NCBI GenBank assembly: GCA_041649995.1 | Contig: JBAZMA010000001.1 | Span: 1-64,000, forward strand | DNA: 64,000 bases | Origin: JBAZMA01 sp041649995 | GTDB lineage: Bacteria; Omnitrophota; Gorgyraeia; Velamenicoccales; Velamenicoccaceae | Direction of reading: 5' to 3' | In this document: piece by piece, positions 27,101-39,100 of the stretch | How positions within the stretch are numbered: position 1 is the first letter of the stretch | Layout of the letters: the number at the start of each line of letters is the position of its first letter | The notes under the pieces: generated by a model | The model's database searches: none | Told to the model about the DNA's origin: nothing | Seen by the model: the letters and a program-made list of their open reading frames with translations, nothing else | Made by a program: the position numbers and the translations under genes

Positions 27101-30100
27101 GCGTCAGATCCTCGATGTTGTGCGTCAGGAGCTCTTGACGCCGTTTGGCCTGAGGACTCTTTCGCCCCGCGACCCGGCCTATCAGGGCCAGCATTCCAGC
27201 CATACCAATGTCTATTCTTATCACCAGGGGACCGTGTGGCCGTGGCTTATGGCTGGATTTACAGAAGCCTGTGTTTACGCCTATGGCCCTCAAGAAACCT
27301 CGCGTTTCCTTGAATTGATCGATATCAAATCCTGGAACAAAGAAAAGCAGGCCTGGGAAACGCGCGGCAGCCTTGGCTGGTTTGATTCCATCTGGATGTT
27401 TTTTTCCAAAACGCCTTTTTCCGTCCCGGAAATTTTGAACGGGGACGCGGAAAACCCGACGCATTGGAACAGGGAAGGCTGCGGCATGCAAGCCTGGAGC
27501 GTCGCCGCTGTTGTGGATTCCTTGACCCTTCTTTTCCAGTCTTTGCCTTCCGGCATTTCTCAAGGGGCTCAGAATGCCCTTCAAGGGCCCTGGTATCAGG
27601 TTGTGGCCAAGGATTATAAGCCCGCGGAAGCCGGCGGCAGCTGTATTTCCTATATCACCGAGCAAGGCCTTCCCCGCCTCGCTGAAAAAGGCGTCAAGAC
27701 CATCTGGCTGATGGGCGCCTGGTCCAATACGAACGGAACCGAACCTTTTTCTATCCTTGACCCCATGCAGGTCGAACCATCCTACGGCACTCAAGAGGAT
27801 CTTCGCCGGTTCCTGGCCCGCGCCAAAGAACTCGGCATTGTTGTCCTGGACTGTTTTGTGGCCAACCATATTTCCAAACAGAGCTGGCTGGTCGAGAACT
27901 ATCCGGACTGGTTTATCTGGGAGAATGGGCAGCTTGTCGACGCCACAGACCTTCGCTATGCCTGGGGCTGGGGTTCTATGGCCCAGTTTGATTTTCTGAA
28001 TCCCGAAGTCATTTTCTATCTTAAAAAGGTCGCTCGCTACAAGCTGGGCCTTGGATTCGGCGGTCTCCGCCTGGACGCGCCGCTGGGCCTTCTGAAAGGC
28101 CGGATGAAATATAACTGGTATAAAGGCAGGGAGGATGAGGTTGACAAAGCGTTCCCTGAGGAATTCTGGGAGACGTTTGTGCGCGAACTGCGCCAGGAAT
28201 TTCCCGATGCCGTTTTCCTGGCCGAATCCCTGGGCGATTCTCCTGACCGCGTTCTTCTGGAAGCCTGCGGCATTGATCTGACGCTCGACCTGCAGATGAG
28301 CACCCTGGCCTATGATGTGATGAGCGGCAGGGTTGAGCCCCGTCATCTGCAGAGATACATGGAATGGAAATTCTTCACATCTTTCCTGAATCCCGTCATC
28401 CGCCTGCTGGACAGCCATGATATCAGGGATCCTGAACACATGGACCTGGGGAATGGAATGGAAAAGCTGCGGCTTCTTGACGCCGATGAGATCAAGGCCT
28501 TGTCTTTGTTGATCGCGACGCTTCCGGGCGCGCCCATGTTCTTTAACGGACAGATCGAGGCTGTTCTTGATTACGCCTACCGCAGTTGTCTCCTGAGTCC
28601 TATCGGCTGGGACCGCTTTGATGCCGGAATGCGCGCGTTTTACGACCGGGTCCTTGAGTTGAGCAACATGTCTTTGTTCCGGGCGTCGGAAGGGTTTATG
28701 GCGTATCCTAAATTCGCGCCCGCGTCTCCTTTGATCGCGTTCATGCGCAGGGAAAACGGAAGGCGCGCCCTTGTTGTTTTCCATCCCGGCCACAAGGGGC
28801 GTTGCGGCGAGAGGTTTAATGTGGACGCCCTGCTTCAGGGGGACGTTAAACGTTACCGGGTCAGGAATATGTTCAGCAGCCAGGAATATCCCTGGCAGGA
28901 AGCTTCCGGTCTGGAAAAAGACGGTCTTTATGTTGAACTTGATCCCCGTCAGGTCCAGGTCCTGGAATTAATTCCTTTTGAAGAAAGCGCGTCTTCGCCC
29001 GCCCGCATCAGTCCTGTGGCCCGCGCTCAGCAAAGTCAGCCCCACGCGTCTTCTCCGGCGCTGCCGGCCTGGAAACAATCCTTTGACCGCGCCGTCTGTT
29101 TCGGCCTGCTTGTGTTTGCCTGGTTGAGCCAGACCAGGGCCAGGGAATTGCCGCAGATCTTTAAGGAAGAGATCGCCTTAAGGCTCCTGTTTTTACCCCG
29201 TTCCCTGCGCGAGGCCTTAAAAGACAAAGAGATCATCTGGATCAACGTCAACTGTGTGGCCGGTTTTTACCTGGCCGAACCTCTGATCAAAGAATTGAAG
29301 GCCCGTTTCCCTGACCATAAAATCCTTTTGTCAGGAACGTCGAGGGAAACTGTGGTTTATGCCAGGTCAAAATTAAAAGATATCCCCGTTCTCTACGTGC
29401 CCGTCGACGCGTCTTTTGTCGTGAACCGGTTCTTTAAGAATTTCCGCGTCCGCCTGTTCATTATGACGGAAAGGCCGGGCGCTATCGGCCCGAATTTCCT
29501 TAAAAGTGTCAGGCTTAACGGGGGCAGGGTGGCCTTGTATAACGGAAGGAGCCAGCAATCCTCGGATATCTCATCTTTGGTTTTTGACCGTGTGCACAGC
29601 AAGGACATCTGGGAACAGACAGATCTTTTTCTGCTTCAGGAAGCCGAAGAAGCCGGGAAGTTGATGACCCAGGGCGCTTTGTCTGAGAGGATTTGCCTCA
29701 CAGGCAATGTGAAATTCGATGTTTCGCTGCCCGAGCTTTCCGACATCCGCATGTGGGAATTGAGGCGGCTGTTGGGTATTTCCGTCCATACCCCGGTCAT
29801 TGTCGCCGGCAGCATTCACGAAGAAGAGGCGGGCCTGGTTCTGAAGGCTTTCAAAAGGTTGAAATCCAGATATCCGGCATCTTTGCTTTTGATCGCGCCT
29901 GCCAAGCTGTTGGAGGCCGAATCCATGCTCGCCCAGGCCGGACAAATCGTTCCGGAATTAACCTGCGTCAGGAAAACTTTGCTTTCAGAAGGTTTGGGGC
30001 CGCGCGGCCCGCCGGATGTGGTCCTTCTCGACACCAAGGGTGAATTGAGATTGTTCTACGCGATTGCCTCTGTGGCGCTCATAGGCGGCAGCTTTGGTAA

Positions 30101-33100
30101 AGCGCGCGGCGGCCACAATCTTCTCGAACCCGCCGGATTCTCCAAACCTGTTGTCGTGGGCCCCCACATGGATAATTTCTCAGCCGTTGTTGACACATTC
30201 AAGAAGGGGTATGGCGTCCTGCAGATCGAGGATCAGCCGGAGGCCGGCCAGATCGACCAGACAGCCGGGGTTTTAACGCGCCTGCTCGGTGATGAGAACG
30301 AAAGGCAGTCTTTGGGAAGCAATGCCCTGCGGATTATTCTTGAGAACCGCGGAGCGTTGCGCAGAAGCGTGGTTAGCATCAGCAAGCTCATGGATTCTTT
30401 CAATCCCTGGACTGTGAAGGTTAGCCCCAGGCCCGCCGCCCTTGATCCCAATAAAGATCCCGCAACTGTTTCTTCTCCCTCAGTTTTAATGAGACAAACA
30501 GGCCTGGCTCAAAAGTCTGATAAGGCTTCGGCCTCCAGTCCCTCGCTCCGCTCTGGACGTCGGAGTCGGATGGAAACAAACCTCAGTCTTTTGGCCGACT
30601 CCTCCAGTCCCTCGCTCCACTCAAAAACTCAGCCTCAAACAACAGCAAGAGTGACCGATGACAAGGGGCGGTTTACCTACGAAGGAATACGTTATTTTGT
30701 CGGGAAGAGGTACGCGCAGAGGTCTGTGAGGGTGGAAAGAGCAGGGGAGGATCTTCTTCATATTTTTGAAAAGAATGTCCTGATTGCCCGCGCTATCCCA
30801 TCCCGGGAATATTGCCGGCTGGAAGGGCGGCTGCGCTTCACAGATGACAAAGGGCGCTTCACGTATGGCCGCGAACGGTTCAATCTGGGCATGGATTTCA
30901 GCTCCACCGGTGTGGAGCTGGTTCCTTATAAGAGCGGATGGGAAAAAGGTTTCAGGGTTTACAAGGACGCTGTATGTCTGGCCACCTATCACGCGGGCCG
31001 CCATATTTTCTTCAGGCTTCTTCCGCAGGCGCGGCAGACAGACCACCGCGGCAGGTTCTGCTACGACGGGGAAAGATTCAATCTGGGCGTGCGTCAGGCA
31101 GGCGTCCATCTGACACTGCGTCCGAAGCGCGCGGGAGGGTTCATTGTCTTTAAGGACGGTGTCAGGATTGCCGATGACGAATCGTTCCGGATAGCCAGTT
31201 CTCCGTCCCTGGCCGCCCTCCCGGGCGAGGCAGCGGCGGTTTTCTCATCCATGAATTCCTTCCTGATGGCTCTTGATTTTTCTTCTAGAGACCTTGTCGT
31301 TGCCGGCCTGACAGCCTTCTTGAGCGTCCTGATCTATGTTTATCGCAAACAGCTTTTGGAACTGGCGTATAAGGATGGCCTGACCAAAGTCCTTTATAAC
31401 CGCAGGCACCTGGATGAAAAGATCAAAGAGCTGGATGGCAGGCCTTCTATTTTTAAAAGGAAGTCCGACGCCCTTGCGGTTTTGATGATCGATCTGGATC
31501 ATTTGAAGGACTGGAACACGGAGTTCGGGCACAAGGGCGCCGATGAGGTCATCCGCGCAGTCGCGCGGGCCATCGCCCATCACGTCAGGACGGATGATAT
31601 AGCAGCTCGTTACGGCGGGGATGAATTTACGGTCCTTCTCAAAGGCGCTGATGAGGCCGTCGGAATGCTGGTCGCCGGCAAGATCCTCAAGGCTGTCCGG
31701 GAAATTTCCTTCATACATCCTCGGACAGGGATTCAGAGGTCCGTGACTTTGAGCGTAGGCGTGGCCCTCTATCCTGACCACGCGGAATCCGTATCGGAAG
31801 CCATAAAATTTGCCGATGAGGCGGTCTATGCCTCCAAGGAGGCTGGTCGTAATCGCGTCACGTTGTACGCCAAAGACAGGATCAGGCAGATGGAGTTTCC
31901 TTTTGAAAAGGACCCTTGGAATAACGGCTCGTCGTCCCCGGTTGTCACCAGCGGCGCCCGCGTGAGCGGGGAAAGCCTCCGCGAATCTTTTGCCGCATTG
32001 CTCGGGCTTCCTGTGACCCATACAGAGGCTGATATCGAACTTCTGCGGCGCGTGGTTCCTTCCAGGCCCGAGGAGTTCCGCGATTTTGTCCGCAGGGCCG
32101 CCGACGTCTTGAAAGGCATGGGGGTGCCTGCCGCGCATATCAAAAGGATTATCCTTTTTGCCGTCAAGGGCGCCGTGTCTCTGAAGGAGGTTATCTGCGA
32201 CCAGTATGACGCCCTCGAAGAGATTGTTCTTGAATACGCCCTTGCCGCCGGGTTGGATCGTTCCTATGTCCGGCAGATACTGAGTCACAATATTTTCATC
32301 GCGATGGATCCGTCTGTCCTCTCCGAAGAGCAGGCCAACAGCCTGGTCAAAGCCGGCGCTTTCAATATCCCCCGGCTTGTCATGCCTGCCTCGCGGATCC
32401 CGGGCGCCATTATCCTGCTTTCAGATCTGGTGGCTGGAGTGATGTATGTCCGTCAGCCTGAGAAACGGATCGAGGCATTCGGGAAGCTGGCCGCAATTGT
32501 TTTGTCTGAGATCTTCGCCTTGGAAGGCATGGGGTATGAAGCGCGCATGGGGCTTGTGGAGAAGGCGACAGGCCTTCAAAAGCGGGAGATTGAAGCCTTC
32601 CGCAGCCCGCGCGTGCTTTCTGTTAAGGCCGAAGGTCCTGTCTGTCGTTTCACGCGCCTGGGCGATATCGCCTACGCGACGGTTTCGAGCCGTGTCTATT
32701 TCATTTCCGATGTCCACGGCGCTTTCGGAAAACTTCGGCAAATCGCGCGTCATGATCTTCTCAAAGACGGGGTTCTGGTGGATGTGGGCAATCTCGCGGA
32801 TTCCGAGGATTCCGGAAAAAGGGACGCGTTGCGGACATTCCGTGAATTTTTCGCCGCCTCCGGCCAGCAGGAACTCTTCGATTGCCTCTCCATAGACACA
32901 GGCCGGTTGGCGCAATATCTGTCCGGGCTTGGGCTGGAAGAGGAATATGCCGGCAGGCTGGGAAGGGCCGAAGGGATGGCCGAGGATTGGGCTTTATGGA
33001 GGCGGGTTTTTGAACTGATGCCTGTGGGAGCTGTTTTGGCTGTGGAAGGAAAGCATTCCACGGGAATTCCTGAATATCCGCTGCTGGATTCCTATCTGGC

Positions 33101-36100
33101 CTCTTATCCTGAAGTGTTGATCATCGAGAACATGGGGATCAAGATCAGGCACATGATTCCTTATCCTGAGATTGAGGCCGATGGCCGAATATTCCGCCTT
33201 TCGTCTTCCACATCGTCTGTGCTTCCTGCAGGATTCACCCAGGGGTTGGTTCGCAACAAAAGCACGGTCGAAGCCCTGAACAAATTGTTCAGCGTCAGGC
33301 GGGGAAGCCGCCAGCCACTGCGGCTGGCTGTGCTCGGGCATTGCCATCCCGAGAAACCTTTGATCCTGAGACGGTTGGCTCCTGAGGTGTGGGAAGTTTC
33401 CGTTCTCGAGCAAGATGTGCTTGTGGATGAACCCCTGGTTTTGATTACGCCCGCGCTCAAGGATGTTTACAGGACCGCCTATGTGCCTTACGCCGAGAAA
33501 CGCGACGGACATCTGTATGTCGGAAGACTTGACACTGCCCTCACCCCGCAAGCGGATATCACCGAGCATATCCGGCCTTTGCGGATCAGGGATGACGCCT
33601 GCATCAGGGGCATAGAGGAGCACGCAATCAGGCACATCGGCCTCAAGCGGCACTTGTCTGCTTTTCTGGAAGACGATGAGATGCTGGCCGTGAAATTAGA
33701 GTGCCTTGTTCTGGCAGTCTGCGAACTCGATCACCCTGGCGTTTATGAAGAACTCCTCAGCCGCACCAATGCTGAGAAATGGATCATGGAAATCCGGCGT
33801 CAGGAATTCGGCGAAGACGAGATCAGTCTGCGAGACCTTGTTGAACGCGTGCTTGCCCGTCTTGAGTCAAAGTCCAGCCCCTCGATCTCCAGCCCTTCGC
33901 TTCGCTCCCTTCGCCATGCTCAGGACTTCGCAGGACGTCAGAACCAGAAGGTAACGAACCTAGATTCTTTGGCTGGTTCTTCCAGTCCCTCATTCCATTC
34001 AGGACGGAGGCCTCAGTCGGTAGCGAACCTGTATTCTTTGGCTTCGGCCTCCAGCCCCTCGTTTCACTCGGGACGTCGGAGCCGGATGGAAACAAACCTC
34101 AATCTTTTGGCCGGCTCCTCCAGCCCCGCAGAGATAGGTCTTCCTGAACGCATTTACCGCAGGGTTCTGCCTGTTCATTCTTTATTAGGAGTCGCGCATT
34201 TTGACGGCAGGGATGATTCCTGCGCCGGCGTGGCCAGGCTTTTCAAAAATGCCATGGCGCATATGTTCCTGCGCCTGACCGCTGAGCCTTCTCTTAAGGA
34301 AGATTTGCAATCCCGCATTCTCCTGGACAACAAGGACAGGGCGAACTGGGTGGGCAAACCCAGGCCCAGACAGGGGAATTTGACCATTGAAGGCGATGAA
34401 GGTTATCTTTCGTTCCCTGAGATCCTGCACAACGCGCTGCAGGGTGTTCAGGACCGTTATCACAAGGATTCTTATGCCCGAGGCGTTGGAGGAGATTACA
34501 GGGGAAGGATTGTTCTGGCCCTGTATCGTCATCAGGATGGTCTGGTCATCGAAGTCACGGACAACGGCTCAGGCATTCCTTCTGACAAGCTATCCGGGTT
34601 TTTCCGCAAAAGCAGGGCAGAGATCAGCCCGCAGGCTATTCTGGATGCGGTCGCGGATTGGGATGAGGATATTGCCCTGGAAGGCCCCTTGAAGATCGGA
34701 GGAGGAGGGGTCGGGGTTGAAGTGCTTTATGATGTGGGCGAGATCGTGGCCACCGGAGGGTTTGTGGCCATTGCCAGCCGTCATGGCGACGAGCAGGCGA
34801 AAAGGGTTTCTGTCAGTCCGAAAGGCCGCCGCGTCAGGAGGACAACGCGTTCAGAGAGCGGGACAACGGTTGTGATCGTCATCGCGAATGCTTTTGAAAC
34901 ATCGGGCATATCCGTCTCTTCCCCCGTCGCCAAAGACATGGAAATAGAGGTCGTTCATCTGGGCTCTTTGAGAAGCGAGGCCCGCCGCCGCAGGCTTCAT
35001 GCGGATATCGGCGAGATTAACAAGACCGTCAACGGCCCTGAAGGCAACTGGCACGAGGAATTCGACGATGTCTTTCAATATCATTTTTTCAAAAGCCAGG
35101 GCGCGGGTCGTTTCCTGGTTTTCGCCCGTCAGGCGGGAAGAATGCTGGGATATTGTTTTTACGATGATCACGAGCTGGATTATCTGGCTGTGCGGGAAGA
35201 ATTGAGACGTCAAGGGCTGGCCTGGGATCTCATGCGCCAGACATTGCGGGATTTGCGCGGCCGCGGGATCAACCATGTCTTCGGCATGGTCCATAAAGAC
35301 AACAGGCCCATTCAGGATTTCTACAGCCGATTCGAATCCCGCCAGATCCTGCCCGGCATCAAGGTGGATGTTCTGGGCGCCTGGCCGCGCAATCAGGATT
35401 ACCTTAAATACAGGATCAGGGGAATGTCCCATCCGTTCTTTGACGACGAGCAGGAGGAAGGGTCTTCTCCGGCTGTCAGGCAAGCTGTTGAACCGCAAAC
35501 CTCTTCGACAGACGCCCTTGGCATGGACCGGAAAGGATTGGATGAGGCTAATCTGATTGTTTTGAAGCCCGGCGATGTTGCGGGATGGCAGACGGCTGTA
35601 TGGCTGGAGAACGGTTCTGAGGATAACAGGCAGAAGGCCGTATACGTGAGTTCGCCCGTTGTTTCCTCGGACAGGTCTTCCCGCCGCGAGTTGACCTTGA
35701 CAGCCGATATCGAGAGGAACAGGGACCAGGCCGCGAGGGTTCTTCTGCCTTATTACGGATTGCTGAGGGCCGTCAATATCATCCTGGCTCATCCGGGCAT
35801 CAGCGGCATTCAAAAGATCGTGGCGGAATTTTCCGGAGACACCTACGGGGCTCAGATCAACGATCTGGTCTTGACATTGCGTGTTCCCCAGGACGGTGAG
35901 CCGCTCACCGCGGATGTCCTGAAGTCATTGTCAAAAGAGCCGGGCTGGGATTTCAAGAATGCTGTCCGGGCCGTTGAATACCAGGCGCCGCATTTGTTTC
36001 TCACGCCCGCGTCGTTCGGCGCCATCAATGTCATCCTTCATTCGCGCATGGCGGGGCTCGGCGACCTGGTCTTTGTGGCCAACACGGCGCAGGTTTTTGC

Positions 36101-39100
36101 GCTGGCTTTTCCAAACAAGACGGTCAGGCTTATTTTTCACAAGGCCGAAGATTTTCAGCTGGTCGTGGAGACCAAGATTTTGAAGGGCCTTAAAACCGGC
36201 GTGTTCCGCCAGGAAGTCAACGGTGTGGATGTCATCAATGTTTCCGGGCGGGAGTGCCTGGCTTACGAAAAAAGGGCGGGAGGGCCCGTTAATGGAGCGT
36301 GGATCGGCATCCAGGATGAAATTATCGGGGCGGATGACGTTTCCGTCGTTTATGCCCTGGGCGGGACCGTCAAGGAGATATCCGGTCAGGAACTCAGAAT
36401 GATCGGCGGCAAGGCCGAAGCGCATATCTATGTCTATGAAGTTGGTTTCGAAAGCATGATCCAGAAACCGCTGGAGAGCGGAGAGGCTCATTTGGGATTC
36501 GGGCCTGATGAAGTGGGCGCTCCTCCGGTGTCCCCTGTCTCCAAGGACATCTATTCCCGGAAATATCCGCGTGTAGACGAACGCATCAGGCAGGAACGCC
36601 GCAGGATTATTCAGAAATTTCCCAATTGGCAGGCCCTCGATGAGACCCTGGGCCAAAAAGACCTGGAAAAGACCGTGGCCTCGGAATGGGGCTTTTTGTA
36701 CGTTCACCAGGGATCAAGCGTCGCGCGATATTTCGATATCTTCGCGCGCGCCCGGCGGCAGGATGCCCGTTACGCCTCCAGGGAAACGACGTTTTTCATC
36801 ATGTGCGGCCGCAATGACAAGGGCGTGCACGAAGAAGTCAGGCGCGTGGTTAAGAACAACGGCTACAATCTTTTTATTTACGGCAACTCGCAGCCGAACC
36901 TTGAATCCATGAACGGCTTTTCGGGAAGCAATGTCACGATTATCATGGATTTCACGGTTCCCAGGAAAATGTTCAACGAACTTTTCCTCTACAGTGACGA
37001 CTTGCCGACGGTTGTCAGCGGCCAGGACAATCTCGCCAATATCCTTTATCTGAACGTGCTTTCTTCGGGCCGGCCGTTTTTCTGGGAAGTGCTGGTTTTT
37101 CAGGCAACGGCATTTTACGGGGCCCAGATTTTCATTGATCATCAGCTGGGCAAACAGGAAGGGGACCGCTTAAAGGAACTCTGGGACCTCTTCAGCAAGA
37201 ACCAGGAACAGCCGAAGATGTTTTCTTCTCCCCGCTGCTACCGGGAATTTTTCAAGAAGATCGCCCTGGGATTGGAACAGCATCCGAAATTCCTGCCTCA
37301 GATGTACTATTTGATGCTGCGCCAGGTACGTCATGCCCAGGGCTGGCGTTCGGCCGAGGCTGATCAGCTCAGGAAGGAATTGGGGATGAGTTCGTCTCCC
37401 GCCCTGTCCTGCCCTGAAACTCTTGCGCAGTTATCGGAGAGGCTCAGGGAGTGGGGCCGCAGGGAATGGGCGGTTGGCGGCAATAGCGTGTGCCGCGGTC
37501 TGGGAGAGTATGAGTATCTTTCTTATCAGGGCGGCCTGATGGAAGATTTGGCTCGCGCTCACACATATGCGGATTACGGATGCGGCCTGGGTTATGCCGC
37601 GATGCAGGCGGCTGAGGAATTTGGCGGCTTGACAGTCTATGGCCTGGATGCCGTGGATTGGTTGCGCGAAGATATGGGGCCTGATATGGAGCTCGACGGC
37701 CTGTTAAGGAAGCGGCAGGCGCTGGAGGCTCAACAACGTTTTGCCTTTATTCAAGCGGACATGGCTTGCGTAACCCTGCCCTCCAAAGCGGATTTGGCGA
37801 CGTCCATAGGAGTTTTGGAATATGCCCTCGACCCGCTCGCCTGTCTGGTCAACATCAGCAATAATCTGGCGCCTGGAGGAAAGTTCTACGGATTCGTGGC
37901 CCTGTCTTTGCCCGACCGGACGATCGAGTACTACAGGCAATTGATGGCCTGGATGCGGGAGAACGGGGTTTTGCGCCAGGCCCTGGCTGTCGATCACGGC
38001 ATCTGGTCCAGGGACGCCGCCAGCTATTTTCTGGTCATGGAAAAAACAGAAGACAAGGTTTTTGCTTCGCCGCTCCATTACGCGGGAGGGGTTTACCGTC
38101 AGATCCATTTTGATGTCACTTCAAGCATGACGACGGTGACAGTGCCTGTTTATGAAGGTGTCAGCTCGCCGGCCGAGTGCCGTTTGGACGGGGGGCCGCA
38201 TCCTTCGCCGAGATTTATCGAGAAGGTCGCTGCGGAATTGTCGCAATCCATGCGCACACTTGAGAACATCGGCCCCGCTGTCAGCATTTTTGGTTCGGCC
38301 AGGGTCAATCTCGGCCACCCTTCGTATGAAGCGACCATGAAATTGGCGCGATATTTGTCGTCCAGGGGCTTTGCCATTATTACGGGAGGCGGCCCGGGTA
38401 TTATGGAAGCCGCAAACAGGGGCGTCCTGCCGGGCAAACCCTCCATAGGCCTGCGCATCACCCTTCCTTTCGAAACAGGTATGAATCCGTTCGTCAACGT
38501 GCCCCTGACATTCCGGTATTTCTTTGCCCGTAAAATGGCATTCATGAATTTCAGTCAGGCCTTTATCTGCATGCCGGGGGGTTTTGGCACGATGGATGAA
38601 CTTTTCGAGGCCTTGGCCTTAAAAGACAGGTTTATGATCAACGGTCTTCCGATCATCATGTTCGACCGCAAATTCTACGGCGGCCTTCGCCGCATCCTTA
38701 AGGACATGGAACGTGACCATTTCTTCCATCGCCCCCTCTCGGAGCTGATCGCTTTTGTGGATACGAAAGAGGAAGTCCTGGACCTCATCAGGAAACATGC
38801 GGACTCCGGGGCACAGGGAAAGAACGGCAATCATCTGGATATTCGTCAGATGATCAAGGAGCTGCAAAAAACGCTCGCGAAACTGGACAACCTGGGCCCC
38901 AGTGTTTCTATGACCGGCTCTCACAGGGCAAAAGATGACAGCGCGGACTATTGGGTGGCTAAGGCCATTGCCGCAGGCATCACGGCCCTGGGGATTTCCG
39001 TGGTCAATCGCGGAACCAGCGGCATTGCCCGCGCCTCTTGGGAAGGTTATCAGATGGCCCGGGAATATAACCCGAGGGTTTCTTCTCAGCTGGTTTCCCT

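Noticed and set aside
25404..28793. Long open frame on the minus strand (about 1,129 codons)
   Set aside because: It lies antisense to GH130, debranching and GH13 modules whose catalytic motifs are all in the plus frame. Its own translation shows no family motif, and long antisense frames are expected from the codon bias of GC-rich genes.
30651..31193. Intact insertion sequence
   Set aside because: Only C-terminal barrel-like repeats are present. There is no DDE catalytic core and no terminal inverted repeats were seen.
37218..37232. FSSPR inside the unknown module as an extra junction
   Set aside because: It lies within a continuous helical region with no change of domain on either side, and lacks the small residue after Pro.
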